Assembly: GCA_018398805.1 (NCBI GenBank) | Contig: JAGFBZ010002129.1 | Coordinates: forward strand, 558,001 to 622,000 | Direction of reading: 5' to 3' | Source: Hirundichthys speculiger | Taxonomy: Eukaryota > Chordata > Actinopteri > Beloniformes > Exocoetidae | Length of the DNA stretch: 64,000 nucleotides | Part shown: positions 22,325 to 35,254 of the stretch, piece after piece | How the letters are laid out: each line of letters begins with the position of its first letter | Numbering within the stretch: position 1 is the stretch's first letter | Notes under the pieces: model-generated | Database searches by the model: none | Seen by the model: the letters and a program-made list of their open reading frames with translations, nothing else | Told to the model about the DNA's origin: nothing | Made by a program: the position numbers and the translations under genes

Positions 22325-23020
22325 CAGTGATCCCTTATTTTTCGTGGTTAATGGGGACCGGCACCCCCCCCATGAAACTCAAAATCCGCGAAACTGGAGC
22401 CAGAGCCCCCCCGAGCCGAAATAATATGTTTAAAATATGTTTAAAAACAGCAAAAAAGTAGCGAGGGACTGCAGCAAAACAAGACAAAGGCTCAACTGTG
22501 GCCTTTCTGTTACCTTCACAGCCTCTGGTCTCTGAACCGTAGTAAAGAAACCGCTGGTATTGTGTTATTTTTGGCTCGTAATTAGCGGGTAACACGCTAA
22601 CAACAACAAAAGAAAAAGTCAGATTTTCTCTGCATGGAACTTTATTCTGGCACTGCAGGAACTTGTAACATCACACAGGTTGTATTGTTGGGCTCCTGTC
22701 GGTTAACAGAGAATATAAATCTATACATGCTGGGCTGCTGTTGATGCTCACTCCACTTTTCATCTAACCCCGTTTTCATTCTGCCGTCCCACGACACACA
22801 CACTCCATTACCCATAAGGCCACGCCATTACCCATAAGGCCACCTTTTTAAAGGGGCCAGGCTGACTCATAACATTTCTTCGCTGTGAGAGAACGTGCAC
22901 AACATCCTGTGGTGTTTCCACAATTTTTTCTTGATTTTTTAAAATATTATATATTTCTGAAAAATTCGCAAATTAACTAAAACCGTGGAACTTAAAGCGC
23001 GAATTGGCGAGGGATCACTG
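22325..23020. mobile_element. mariner/Tigger-type MITE, 696 bp
   Basis: Both ends read CAGTGATCCCT inward, followed by a CGTGGTTAATGG or CGCGCTTTAAG continuation, and the element is flanked by TA at 22323-22324 and 23021-23022. The CAGTGATCCC terminus with phrases such as AAAATCCGCGAAAC is typical of pogo/Tigger-like elements. No transposase is present. Inside is a 20-bp tandem duplication at 22805-22844. Confidence 0.85.
22805..22844. repeat. 20-bp tandem duplication
   Basis: CCATTACCCATAAGGCCACG is followed at once by the same 20 bases with one change at the last position. It lies inside the miniature element and is probably a local slippage event. Confidence 0.9.
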
Positions 23021-23084
23021 TATCTTTACAAGTTAGAACAGAAGCTTTCACTTAAATAAAGGATTTAAATACTTTTCTACCCAT

Positions 23085-23145
23085 TGATCCATGCTTGTTC
23101 AATGAACTAGGGAACGTATAGAAGATGGATGGATGGATGGATGAA
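23085..23145 (+). repeat. (ATGG)n tail remnant
   Basis: GAACTAGGGAACGTATAGAAG followed by four GATG/ATGG units looks like the extreme 3' tail of a SINE or LINE of the kind seen at 1-300. Confidence 0.5.
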
Positions 23146-24600
23146 CTTTTCTTGGGATTCATCAGTCCGGCCAAAAACCTGCCGTGAATTTGACGTGCAC
23201 TTGGGTGAAAAGTGTTCGATGAGGTCCGGTGTTCTCATTTAATTCTCAGGAAAAACCTTTTCCTCCTATTATTTTAAGAAATGTTTGCCTTTAAAAGATG
23301 ACAAACTGATTGACAAGACCGAAAAAAAAAACCCTCCACAGTTTCAAGCAACTGTTCCAACAAACTGGTGGTCCAAATATTTCCCAGGCCACAGAGAAAA
23401 CTCAAATGTATCTAATTTTCCTCTCTGGTTTACACCCACAGGTTGAGGTAGAGAAGACTGGACTCTGATGGAGTCATCTGAGCATGAAAGTCAAACATAC
23501 CGTTGATCTAAACGGCTGGATATCACCCAGTCCAGCAAAGAGAGCCTCCTCTGTGAATCAGGCTCTATTATTTCTCTTTTGCTCGCTCTCTAGTTTTTGG
23601 CCGCCACAGCCCACAAAAACATACCGGCCTTCAATCAAAAGAAAGGTGACTTTCTCCTTTTTCCAGAAAGAAAGGTCTGGGACCCTCACTACCTGAGGAG
23701 CTCCCCTTCAAAGAAACTCAATTTTCACTTAAAAAGGCAGACTGATCTTCCACCCTCTTTCATCGCTTGTCTCTCTCCCTCCTTCCCTCCCTCCCTCTAT
23801 CCCTCTTCCTCTTCATGTGTCCACTGAGTTGTTCCTCCAGCCAGGACAAAGGACGATTACACAAATCTGTCACCCAGGAAATCCCAACACTTTATTTCCT
23901 CTCAGACAAAGAGCTGGTGACGGGTGATGAGTTTGTAGCTGCTCGGGGATTTGACACACTCTGGGGGAATAATAAAGCAATTTCAGTCTGCCAGAAAAAG
24001 TCAGAGGAAGGAGACAGAAAAAAAACACACACGAGGAAGATATAAATCACTCGTCTGATAGCTACGAGGTTTTTTTTCCTTAAAAAAAAACGAGAGTTAA
24101 ATTGTGAGGAGAGATGAGTGGCTAGACTAAAGAGAGACTGTGGCGTGGTGGAGGAAGTGCACGCTGGCTAAATAAAAGCTGAAACACAACGGTTGATAAA
24201 AGGTTTTATGCAAAAAGGTGAAGTCCACGCACACACTCCCACCGTACCAAATAAAAGCACTAAATTACACTGATGCTGCACAGAATGTTGAATTTATGCA
24301 TGAAGGTTATATTACATAACATGATGGCTATAACGAGTGAAGAATTATAGATTAATGAGGTTTAATTATGTCCCCATGATACTCAGTGAGTGATGAAAAA
24401 TGCATTTTTCTTTTTAAATTTAAACAGATTTGAACAGATTAAAGTGGATATTGAAGAAATAAGAGTTTCTGTTTAACTTTCAGACTCTCAGAGCCAACAG
24501 AGACTGCAGACAGGTTTCCAGACAGCTCATTCCAACACAATCACGCTAACGATGCTAACTGCTCTTCCATCCTTCATAACAAAAACAAGCATCATAATCT
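23146..24600. other. no gene seen; pyrimidine-rich patch
   Basis: A CCCTCC-rich pyrimidine stretch at about 23765-23815 is the only notable composition feature. Confidence 0.55.
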
Positions 24601-24640
24601 TTTTTTCATGCAAACTTGAAAACAAGTTTGCATGAAAAAA
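24601..24640. repeat. perfect 18-bp palindrome with AAAA loop
   Basis: TTTTTTCATGCAAACTTG at 24601-24618 is exactly reverse-complemented at 24623-24640, separated by AAAA. No flanking duplication or mobile-element signature was seen. Confidence 0.95.
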
Positions 24641-25365
24641 GTTGCTGTAATTGCTGAAAAAAAAAAAAATTATTTACACATATAAAAAGAGAACTGAAAA
24701 CTCTTTCATTTGATTCAATTTTTTTTCTTTTACAACTCTTGATTACGACCTCTCGAATATGTTGAGTACAAAAATCAGCTCTTGATCCGTCTCATAATCT
24801 AACACCATCAGCTCAGCCAATGACCAGTTTGAGTTTGCATGCACATGACCACCATGAAGCTCCGTGTCATTATTGTTCTTTGTGTTTGTTGTAGATCTTT
24901 CCTTGTATTGCATGTACACTAATTCGTATTGTACATATCCTGTGCTGCATGGACTTTGCAAAAAAAAAATTCTGCTAACAAACTTGGCTCTCTAAGGCCT
25001 CAATCATACTCTCATCCCAGACAGCTGAGGACGGTTGCAGATCTTCACCAGTTGCCAACATCTCCACTTCCAGGTTGAGTCCAAACAGGACTAGTTCAGT
25101 TAAAGTGTAATTCATAGTTTCACCACTTGGTGGTAGTGAACAAGATTGTTGATATTCCTTTGAGCAAGGTGGTTATACTTTGTGCGCCAAAATGTGCTTG
25201 GAGGGAACATCCTGTTCCTATCTGTTTTTTGTTTTTTTTCATAAAATTCAGGATCTGGATCTTCAGTCTTCTTTCATTTGTTCTTAGCGTCTGGGTTCAT
25301 ACTTGGGCCTGATTCCTTGGTTCCTTCAACTCCACAGTGCTGCAACAGATCCCTGGAAACCTGGA
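24641..25365. other. no gene seen
   Basis: No recognisable feature. Confidence 0.55.
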
Positions 25366-25465
25366 CGTTCAGTTCAATTCAACTTTATCTGCATTGCGTC
25401 TTTTCCAATACAAATTTAATTTAGGTGCTTTTCAGAATCCCAAACCACGATCTCCAGGCAAATAT
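25366..25465 (+). repeat. teleost repeat of the TTCAACTTTATTT type, short copy
   Basis: GTTCAGTTCAATTCAACTTT, then ATCTGCATTGCGTCTTTTCC, then CAATACAAATTTAATTTAG match the start of the copy at 18325. It is truncated after about 100 bases. Confidence 0.6.
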
Positions 25466-26885
25466 TATTAACATTCAGTATTAAAGAGGGCAGTAAGATC
25501 TTCTTTTTTCTGAGGTGAAGTCAGGTTTCCTTTTATTTGAACTTCTTGGACATTTTCCTGAGATCTCAGCTGTACCTAACTTTTGGGTTATTCAAAGATT
25601 AAATACTGAATTATTTTGGTTCTGTAATCTAAATTGTTTTTTTTTTTTTACAATTGTCAGTGTCAAACTGGATAGACGATGCTTTTGTTAGTTTACTAAT
25701 GACTGACAATGGAACTGTCTGAACACTTTTTTAACTACAAGTTCAACTTTCGAGTACAAATTACTAACCTGTAGTCGTGTGACTTTCTTTGGGACCATAT
25801 AAGTTTGACTAACATTAGGACTCTTAATAAGCACCACCGTTGGGTTATTTTTACTAATTGTTGGCTGGCTGCTGTGATCAATTCGGATTTGGTAGTGTAA
25901 ATTCAACCAGAGAAACAGTCCTTAGAGGCATTTAGTCCTGTGGGAATCTCCCCAGGTCAAGGTTTACCTTCAGTCTTTTAGTACTTTGGTAGTGAAGTAT
26001 TAGCACCCTCTCGAATTATATGGTGCCAACACAACTACTGTAGTCATAGTGTCATGACCCAATCACCATGAGACCCTCTGTAAATATGCCCATTGCATCA
26101 ATTTAGATGTGTTGATGCCAAAAAATGTGAAATATATCTCACAGACCACCAGTAGAAGCAGGGTGCTCCAGAGATATGGGTCAGAATAGTTTACGTCCAT
26201 GATACAGTATGTCTGAAAATATAACTCCTTTGTTTAGATGGTTGATTTCAGTTCTGAAAAATAACATGATGGAGTTGTGATGAACTCCATCTTCCTGAAA
26301 CCAGACACATACAGGAACACCTATAAATGCAGAGTTAACTTGGCTTAACTCTTATTGAGACTCTGTTCCCTCTGAGTCAATCATTCCAGGAGCGCTGATG
26401 TTTGGTTCAGCTCCTCTGGCTGGTCTGGCAGGCAAAAAAATCTTCTGTGGTTCCACTGCACTTAAACTAATCCCTGCCCTTCCTTTTTGCCAACACTGAT
26501 GAGTGTAATTCAGTTTCACCCCATTATGACCTAAGGCTTTGTTTAAAAAAGCCTTTCAGAGCCTGAGGGGTTTTCTGGAAACCTCAAAGCTGTCCACTAA
26601 AATCTCTTATTTCTCAAACTCTGCAGGACATAAAGACTACTTGAGAGGTTAAAAACTTAGGCTTTAAATGCAAATTGCAGATTTTGCACTAATGTTTATG
26701 AATATAAAAAACAGAATAAAATCATATGGCTCATGTCTCTTGAAAATTTGGATGCAGCTTGTGCGTCACTCCAGACATGAAAGGTAAAAGCAAGCTTATG
26801 TCACATCATGTCATTATTGATTAAATATCCATATGCAATCCCATGAAAAAATGAAAAATGAAAATGAAAATGTGGCAATATGTCA
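25466..26885. other. no gene seen
   Basis: No recognisable coding island or repeat family; short T run at 25638-25650. Confidence 0.55.
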
Positions 26886-26889
26886 GGAA

Positions 26890-27233
26890 CCAAAGAAAGA
26901 TACATCTGCATCCACTGCTGCAAGTGGCTACACTGGCTTGTAAAACTGAGGCCGGCGCAGAAATGGCAACACGTGCAGTCCCAGAAAATGACCAGTTGGC
27001 TCGCTGTCACCATCTTGGCTTCTTGGCACTTTGAATTTTCTGTGAACTTGACTTCTGAGCTTTGAATTAAGAGAGGCGAGACCCAACATTCCCCATTTGT
27101 CCTGGCTTGGTACTGTGGACCATCAGTGACTGGGGCAACGATGACAATGTGAGGTTTGAGATGGAGCTGGGTATTAATCCAGCACCTTTCTGGCTGGAGG
27201 GCAGCTGAGATTACCCACTGTGCTATGGCCACC
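26890..27233 (-). mobile_element. tRNA-derived SINE, diverged
   Basis: The minus strand from 27233 begins GGTGGCCATAGCACAGTGGG, with an A-box-like TAGCACAGTGG, and then a decayed B box GGATTAATACC, spaced as in tRNA-derived SINEs. The body contains AAGCCAAGATGGTGACAGCG. A 143-codon minus-strand frame across it contains no protein motif and is incidental. The downstream boundary is not certain. Confidence 0.5.
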
Positions 27234-27339
27234 CCCTCAGCTAAGAGAGCATAATCTCTCTTTATTTGAAAATAATGTGGTTTGTTTACTGTTAATTGTG
27301 CTAACAGACTGGCAAGACCGGCTCTTGGTTGACCTAAAC

Positions 27340-27975
27340 GGGATTGAATGTGGGAAAAGCCACCTTTGCCACTAGTTGAAGGCTGAGCCAGCCCATAGAG
27401 GCTAAAATGGCAGCCAAAGTGGCTTCAGGCTGGGTGCAATGGTCACTTACAGGCTAGTAGCGTTTGGCCAGAGGTCGACCTGGTATGCGAAGCAGCCGGG
27501 GGTGCCCTCTGCTCAGTCCGAAGGCCACATGGCCAGACCACAGGTACCACAGCCATCTGGCGAGGGACGGTCGACTCTGGTAGCTCTTTGTGGAGCCCCA
27601 GCAGTCCTCTGGAGCTCTGGCAGCTTTAGTGACGCCATCAGGAACACAGATGGATGGATAGATTCAGCCAGAATGAATGTAAAGTAACATCAGTTAGCAT
27701 CATAGCTTAGCATAGCTAAGCTAAGCTAAAGTAGCTAGCCTTTTGTAACTAAGGGAAGGTGGATGTGTTCCAAGTGACTGCCAAGCATGTTCATTCAGCT
27801 CATTAGCCCATTTTTGCATCAATCAGGGTGAGACGGAGCCAGCTCCTGCCAAGATAGCAACCCCCAAAGCTTTTGACAAATGAGCTTAATCACCATCCTG
27901 CAGAGCCCTTTGGGTGGAATCACAGAGGATTTTTCCAGTTCTTTTTATACAGTTTATAGCTGACACCAAAAGAAA
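27340..27975 (+). repeat. composite repeat remnant with module B
   Basis: GGCTAAAATGGCAGCC and CCAAGATAGCAACCC are followed at 27895-27965 by TCACAGAGGATTTTTCCAGT, TCTTTTTATACAG and TTTATAGCTGACACC. That terminal phrase recurs at 35815-35870 and 58308-58355. A GC-rich insert of different composition occupies about 27440-27655, and AGCTAAGCTAAGCTAA occurs near 27712-27728. Confidence 0.55.
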
Positions 27976-29074
27976 TGGATATCATGGGTAAGTATGCATC
28001 TCATTTATCACACTTTTCAAATAAAAAGACGGATATATTTATTACTAATACAACAAATATACACAATTTCGGGAGGTGAAATAAATAAATGTTTGGTTGA
28101 AATGTACAGGTGCCCTATTATGATAAGTTATTACTCAGTATAGAACTGCTTTTTGGCATATATTATATGCAGTGAAGACTACAGATGCTTTGAATTGTAT
28201 AGCTTGATAAAAAAAACAAAAAAACAAACTGTGATTCATGATTCCTCTGTTTTTCATTTTTCATAGCTTAAAGAATATTTTTCTTACTCTGTAAGAAAAG
28301 ATGGGTGATTATCATACGTCAATATAAACAAAACTAAACGGTGTATCACATGACAGTGCAACTGTGTGGTTCTCTGCTGCGGGCAGACACTGAGGAAATG
28401 TAAATGACCATAAAAACAGCAGCCAGAAGAGATACAAGATGTCTCTCTGACTTCATCTTGTTAATCTACAGCTACATTTCCTTCTGCAATCATATTTTAC
28501 ACCAATATTTCAGGGTGACAGCAGCAACGACTATCACTCATTCCTAAGTTTATGATGGCTTCCTTCCTCCTGATCCATCCATCATCAAATGTCAAATTAT
28601 TAAGTTTCAGCAGAAGAAAATTACGTTTGCACTTTACCGCTCACCAAATCACTTAAAGCTATTTGCAGTTTCAGCTCAAGCCAAAATTACTGCTGTATTG
28701 TGGCCACATGGCAGCAGAAGGCTTGTTAGGTGACTAAAATGTTGCGCTCTTTATTATGGTAATGGACACTTTTCAAAAGCTGCTGCTTTGGAACTTTGCT
28801 CTTCAGGTGAATTATGTTCTTTTGAAATGCAGCTCTAATAGCATAGCTGCATAATCAACTACAGTCTGTATTTAAAGCCAGCTGCTTTAAATAGGTGCAT
28901 TAGGTGCATTTAATCACATGTTTACGATGCAGTACTTTCGCAATCCATAGTAGTGAGTTGTGACATGCCAACATATCTCTAGACTAGTGGTAGACCATAT
29001 TGGATAGCACAATGCCAATACTGATATAATCCACCTATGCACCTGCAGTTGTCAGAAGCATAGGTGACGTTCTC
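27976..29074. other. no gene seen
   Basis: AT-rich DNA with no recognisable feature. Confidence 0.55.
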
Positions 29075-29614
29075 AGAAAATCTAAAGGCCCATTTATACT
29101 TATATACGTGCGTACCTCTGTTTGTTGCAAATGTCGTTTCCGTTACTACTCCTAGTTTGTCAGAGTCGCTTACGCAGTATCTCACTGTAAATAAAGTGAA
29201 GCACTGAACGATGTCAGTGTATTTCAGTTGCCTTTGATGTATGTTGTTGTGCAATTAAACCAAAAGTTCAAGCAGTTTGGCTGGAAAATTATGTTGTATT
29301 TCACATTTTTGCCACAAGGGCGCAGCCATCATTGAAGAAGACCAAATGTGATATCACTTGCACGGATGGTCGCAGACCAGCCCTGTTTTTAGGGGTTTCA
29401 GCAGATGCTGCCGGTTATCTTTAATGCTCAGGTATTGCCTCTGGATACTCAATTAAATGTCACTGAACAAAGGACTGGGTTACACCAGTTCTCACGTTCG
29501 TTCTCTGAGCATCATTTCCTCAGCTGTTGGCTAACTGCCCTGAAACTTTGTGTCGTGGTCTCACAGGTTTGCACAGTTTGCAGTGACCACCTTCAAGGCC
29601 CATTTATACTCTAT

Positions 29615-30371
29615 GGGCCCGATCTTCCACCAGATCTCCTAAGACCGCTATTAAGGGATAGCGGGTAGCAGGGAGGGGTGTTCCCCCGCAAATAAAGCAA
29701 TCTTCCACCCTTGCTAAACTCGCTATCCCATCTGCGCTACCCACTGTATTATGCATAGGAGTGGTTAGGGCGTTCCACCAATCAGTGCGTCAGTAGCCAT
29801 TGCCTTTAAGAGCGTGTTGCGCTACCCGCAAGCCGCTACCCGAAAACCTCTATGGAGCGTCTTTTCATCCGGACTAGACCAGCTCTCATGCGCAGCTCGT
29901 CTGGGACTCTGCTGTAGAGCTTCCTCCTCTTCCTTCCTCCTCCTCCTCTGCCCTGATATATATATAAAAATATTCTTACACAGACAATTCCTATTGGCAA
30001 CCTGAAAGTCCCAGATAGTCGGTGCGCTCTCGGTAAACACGCTCTGGTCATCTATGGTTTAACTGGCTAGCAAGCCGTTTAAGATGATCTCTGCCATTTT
30101 CTCAGGGGTTCAACTGAGGCCAAAGCACGCTTTTTATACAAGAGTTAATTCAAGACCAACCCCAGCCCGTGATTGCAAGATACCGAGTTTGCGGAAAGGG
30201 CAAAAGACACATCCATTGCCACACCTACAATGTGAGTAAGGGAGTTGGCATAACGGGTAGCAGCTTTAGGGAGCAGAAGATTGCATTAGCAGTTAGTGGA
30301 GGTTCCTAAACCCGCAATTTGCGGGTAGCAGTTCATGGGTAGCGGCTAGCGGGAAGTGTACGATCGGGGCC
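29615..30371. mobile_element. nested 757-bp inverted-repeat element
   Basis: The left end GGGCCCGATCTTCCAC and the right end reversed, GGCCCCGATCGTACAC, are inverted repeats, with TAT on both sides (29612-29614 and 30372-30374) as a 3-bp target duplication. The subterminal regions repeat GGGTAGC or its complement at least seven times in both orientations, a layout seen where a transposase binds. A 3-bp duplication suits PIF/Harbinger. No transposase is encoded. Confidence 0.75.
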
Positions 30372-30556
30372 TATGTTTGAAACAGATACGGATTCTGTCC
30401 ATCTCCTGCCTTGACTTTGTTTATGTTTTGGTACGTAGCTCCAGTGTTTAATATCATGGTCGAAATGGAGCAATACAACTGGAAGTCATGGGGGCAGTAG
30501 TGAGCTTAGTGAGTCAATTGTTAACTAAATGCAAGACAAAAAAAAAAAAATCAAAA

Positions 30557-30660
30557 ATGGCGGAAAACTTTGAGAAGTGGCTGTGCAAGTTTGTATGAAA
30601 TTATATACATTTATAAGATGTTACAACTTTGGACTCAGTGAAGGAGACTCAAAAATATTG
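30557..30660 (+). pseudogene. broken MADF-like domain
   Basis: From ATG at 30557 the frame reads MAENFEKWLCKFV, a stop, NYIHL, a stop, then DVTTLDSVKETQKY. Ignoring the two stops, the order of aromatic and hydrophobic residues fits the MADF fold (a Val-x-x-x-x-x-Leu-Tyr-Asp core). MADF/Myb-like proteins are encoded next to the transposase in Harbinger elements. The match is from memory and short. Confidence 0.35.
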
Positions 30661-30989
30661 AAAATGACGTTCGTCATCTATTTTTGCGCATGAGTAAAAT
30701 TAGATAAAAAGAATTTCCCATTAACGTAGGCACTTTCATTCGTGGTCTCTCACACCACCTGCGCTGTTTTTGCTTTCTTTGACTCCGGCGTAGCACAAAT
30801 ACTGCAACCTCCTCAATATTTGCTGTTTGTCTGTGTTTTGACTTGTCACTGCCCCCTGTTGGATGTCTTGCTAAACAGCCAGACAAATGCAAATAACACA
30901 CAGAGGTAAAAGGAGTAGTAATGGAAACAACGTTTGTAACAGACAGATGTACGAATGTATATAAGTATAAATGGGCCTTTAGATTTTCT

Positions 30990-33383
30990 TATTATCAGGA
31001 GAAAGGAGGTTTTAATGAGCGTGGGTTGAAAGCCAGACTCTGCGATATCAATTTTTAGTTTTAGTGGCTGAAGTGAGAGGAATACCAAAAAATTGTTGCA
31101 GAGACTGTATCAGGCAGAGGAATAAAAGGTAAACTCAATCCTACTACCTGTCTCGTTTCATTCATTAGGCATCAGAGGCAAATTTGGGTACACAAAAAGA
31201 ACATAATTATCGTTAATTTGCACGTCACTTCAATTATATCCTTGTGTTGTATTTTTTTTTTTTGTATATTTTATGGGTCGAAGAGAGAAGTGTTACCTAG
31301 ACACGGCCTATCTGAAGTCAGAATGATAACTGTTAAGACAGCAGACAGCTGTCAAACTCAGGAGGAGTGAGATGGGCAGGACATCAAGTGTAGAGTGGAA
31401 AACCAAGGCCGGGTCCGTGCAAAACCAAGGCCGGGTCCGTGCTAGGCTGTTTTAAAATGCAGCTTTCAAAAACAAAAGATTTCCATCACAGCTCAGAGTT
31501 GGAAGAGATCTTCCATCCATGTCACACCGTTGTAATCGGTATCACAAATCCATCCATGCCCACAGGACATGCAGGCATGAATAAAAACAGCTGGAAATAA
31601 TCTTTACAGCAGGTTGACCACATAACATTGTTCCTCCTGCACATGTAGTCATGTTTTTGTTCCTCTTTAAGGTTTTACCCCGACCTGCACTAATTAATAT
31701 CTGACCATGGACTGAGCATGTCCACTGACCAAGTGGTAGAAGTGTTGTTCTTTGGTGGAAAATGGGATTTGGATCTGCTGAGAGCACCTTAAAGAGGACA
31801 TGTGATGCAAATCAATCCCTCTTTTGCTCTTTTGTGCGTGAGTATATATTTGAGTAAATACAAAATAAAAAAAATCCTGTCACTTTCTTGGGTCCGCCCA
31901 GATCTGGAAACTATTCAGATTTGCAGGGTTCTGTGACTTCACAGGCTGAGATCGGGAGAGCATTTAGTTTTCCCATCTCGCTGACTTTGCCAGAGGTCTG
32001 AAGTGGGCAAAGCTGTATGACAGATCTCACAAAAGGCTCACTCCTTGAAAGATGGAGGCGTAGCAACATGCAGAAGTACTTGGTAGACTCTGCCGCTAAA
32101 ACTAGGCTGCTACATACGTACAGATCTTTAACGACACGGCTGAAAACTGAATTGGCGTCCTCCATCTCATGACGGAGGCCTTTCAGTGTCTTCCCACTTT
32201 TTTTTAGTAATTTCTTGGCTTTTTCAACAGTTCATATCAAAGAGGCAGGAAATGGAGAGATAATAATATAAAATGATGCAGCTTTATAAATTAAGTACGG
32301 AGCATGCCCCGATTTCTGTGCAACAGCGATTCGTACTCACAAATTAGAGGACGTGTGGGGGCTGGAACTGTTTCGATTAAAAGCAGTGCAGGGAGTAATA
32401 CTCTCACATGGACATAAATAAACCCGGACCGCTCCATCACTGACAGACTCACTCTTAAAATTCCACTCTGTTGCCCATCACAGCACAGTTCAGCCCGGTG
32501 GTTCAAACACTCCCTTTGCGGGGAGTGAGGGATGCGGCTTCAGCCTGGCCAACCATTGGAAACTCATTATTTCAGTACTAAGTGATGGATCATTTCCAAA
32601 TGATCTCCATGTACACCTCAACAATTAAGCCACCAGCAAGGCAATTATAGATCAGCAATATAACGATGGGACACTGATATATTGCCGGGCTTTAACCTTT
32701 GGGCATGTGGACAGATTACACTTATTAAGCCACAGCTTTATTGGACCAATAAAAATCATTGTGCGCCCATATCAGCCCGCAAAACTGCAGGGTGGACATT
32801 TCTTTTTCCTGGAAGAAACATAGGTGAAATTGTAGCTTTATGGGAGAACAGAGGAAGCAAGTCGGACAAATCTCTGCAGGATGGGACATCTTGTTATTAC
32901 GCATTTTATCACCTGAAGTAAATAAATGTAATTCAATGGTGTTAAATGGAAATGGATGGTGTTCAGTTAGTTTGTGTTAAACTTTTCTGCATCTAATGTC
33001 CCCAGAGGACAAATCCATACCGCCGTGATATGGGTAATGTGATTACGTTTTAAGGAAATGTCACCCATCGGGTGGATTTCCATTAAATTGGCCCATAAAT
33101 TCTCAGAGACACACCGAATCATTATGATAAAGGTGATTTTGACTTTTCATCAAGGTCCATCGTCAGATCACATCTTGCACGCATGCAGTGAAAATGTTCC
33201 AACATCAATCAGCATAAAGTTTTACACAGACATTTGGAGTTCTTAGTCAGACTTCTATTTCAGCACCAGCAGCAAGGGTCCGTTTTAATCACTGATGTTC
33301 GCACATTTTGCAAGATGTATAACCACAGTCTAGAGACAGAAGCTCGGTCAGCCGTACCCATTCGCATCATTCACTCTGTGACA
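30990..33383. other. no gene seen; one tandem duplication
   Basis: Apart from the 22-bp tandem pair at 31399-31442, no repeat is recognised. The part from about 32560 to 33250 has the balanced, repeat-free look of possible conserved non-coding DNA, with several ATTA-type homeodomain sites, but this cannot be tested here. Confidence 0.5.
31399..31442. repeat. 22-bp perfect tandem duplication
   Basis: AAAACCAAGGCCGGGTCCGT plus GC occurs twice in direct succession, 31399-31420 and 31421-31442, without mismatch. Confidence 0.95.
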
Positions 33384-34150
33384 ATTCTCTCGTGAAACTG
33401 GTCTGGAACCCTCCCATTTCCACCACTGCAGGACATACCGAATCCAGTCGCAACAGAGCAATGCTACGAGGAGCATCCGAGAACATTCACAACGAACCAA
33501 GATGGCTGCAAAATTGTGAACAATAAGTAATTGTTAACAGTCATTCACTGATTATCCTTCTCCGCTGAAAGCTATTACCAATGACTTCTGTCGATACTAG
33601 TCTGGTTATCACGCTGCCTTTGTCACATGCTCTCTAACTGGCTGTATGCTTGTCCAATGGCGTCCAGGAATATTTTTTTTCTGTGTCAGTTAGTCCCGCC
33701 CCCTGGAACCAGACTAATTCGTTTGTGGTGGATGATGGCGCTTGGTGACCAAGCGATAAAAAGCGATGAAGTGTACCGCATCCAGCAAATCAAATGGCTG
33801 GACGCATTTGATTGACAGCTAGGCCATTGCCTATGCCAGCTGTCATCATTTAAGCTTAACGCTTAGCTGTTGTATTACCTTCACACTTAACAGTGTGTAG
33901 TCATATTTGAATTTTCTCGTCCCGGTAGACCTCCACTAGTCCTTATTTCAGTTCCAGCAGCGCTCGCTTCAGATGTTGTTTCGGTAGTGATACTTGAAAA
34001 TTAGGATGTTTGAACCGATTTGTTGAAAATCAGTTCAGAGTATCAATAATTAGCATCCTGGGTTAATATAAGCTAAGCCAGACCAAGCTAGAATAGTTAG
34101 CTGGAACAGGTGGGCGTGTTCCTGCCGTTTTCTCAACGCTGCCAGTTCTG
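33384..34150. repeat. CTAGTCTGG-type inverted-repeat remnants
   Basis: CTCGTGAAACTGGTCTGG near 33391, CTAGTCTGGTT near 33600 and AACCAGACTAAT near 33710 form inverted pairs. The same phrases occur in reverse order at 43634-44020. From 33930 to 34150 the phrase TCAGTTCCAGCAGCGCTCGC and following text resemble the middle of the composite repeat at 35700-35800. No target duplication was defined. Confidence 0.45.
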
Positions 34151-35254
34151 CCCGTTTTTAACATAAAGCCACAAAGTACGAGGATCACACAAACTAGGGA
34201 TTATCCATCCAATAATTTCACAGTCGATGTGTGTTCACATAAATAATATGCCCCCTACAAAGGTTAAAAGCTGAAAGAGAAATAAAAAATGTAATTAGAT
34301 TTCGGACAAATTATTTGCTGATATGGAACAGATGCACGTTTACTTTCTTGATTCCTGGAACTTCAGGTCTCCATTTCACACATTCATAAAAACTATCAGA
34401 AGCTGATTGCTGATAACTTGCAGTAAATCGACTGTGACAGTTACTCATAAGCTAACTCACATAAAGCTATCAGCTGGAACCTGGGGTGACAAGATGATGG
34501 GAGAGAAATCAGTTTAAATTGGTTTGTTGAGCAATGAATCCATGCACGCCGAGGGAAAAAAAAAATACAAAATTGTGAGTGAGTGACACGGTGATGAAAA
34601 AGAACGAGGAGAAACAGATTGAAAGAGAAACTGGAAATATACCGACAACCTTCTCCACAGTAATGAGGACAGATTAATTCAAAGCCACGCGCTGCTAAGG
34701 TCCTTAATTAACTGCTTCTGTGTTGAGACAAAGTTATGAGTTTGACAGCAGCTTCTTTCTCTTTCTTCTTTGTGCCTTCCTCGTTTTTGTTTTTCCTTCT
34801 TAGTGATCTCCGCTAACACAGCCCACACGTGCTGCTGTTCCTACATACGCCGTGGATTATTTCAAGAACGTAAGCCATGTAATATTTGAGGAACAAGTGG
34901 GAACGCCAGTTTTACCCAATTAAAGAGGGACAGCCTCTTAATCTCAGTCGCATCATTGTTCTTTCTCAGTTTAACTTTGATACCATTTCCAGGGCTTTGA
35001 GAGAACGGTGAAACTTTTGTTCATGTTCAGAAAGAGATTATTTGATTTGGACAATTGGTCAGGTGGTATAAAGATATCCTCACACATAATTTCAGCATTT
35101 AATTGCAGAACTGCACATGTTTGAGCCATTCTAGGGAATTTCTAACCCCTTCTGTATGTTCAAACCAATTTTATTTTCATTGAGCATTTCATTTTGCTTA
35201 AATTCTGGAATTGGATGACACAAAAGGTCAGTGTCTGGTTTTTGGAGCAAATGC
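34151..35254. other. no gene seen
   Basis: No recognisable element. Around 34660-34740, several TTAATTAA/ATTA motifs in repeat-free sequence could mark regulatory DNA, unproven. Confidence 0.5.

Larger units (their letters stand above)
29075..30989. mobile_element. Harbinger-like element with long inverted repeats
   Basis: The left end AGAAAATCTAAAGGCCCATT and about 60 further bases (through TTGTTGCAAATGTCGTTTCC) are matched, reversed, at 30912-30989 with some 80% identity by eye. An internal plus-strand stretch at 30557-30660 resembles a broken MADF-type domain, a component that accompanies PIF/Harbinger transposons. The copy was later split by the element at 29615-30371. No clear target duplication was found, so the superfamily is inferred. 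Confidence 0.6.

Noticed and set aside
26801..27232. 143-codon minus-strand frame
   Set aside because: It coincides with a tRNA-derived SINE and its flank; no protein motif.
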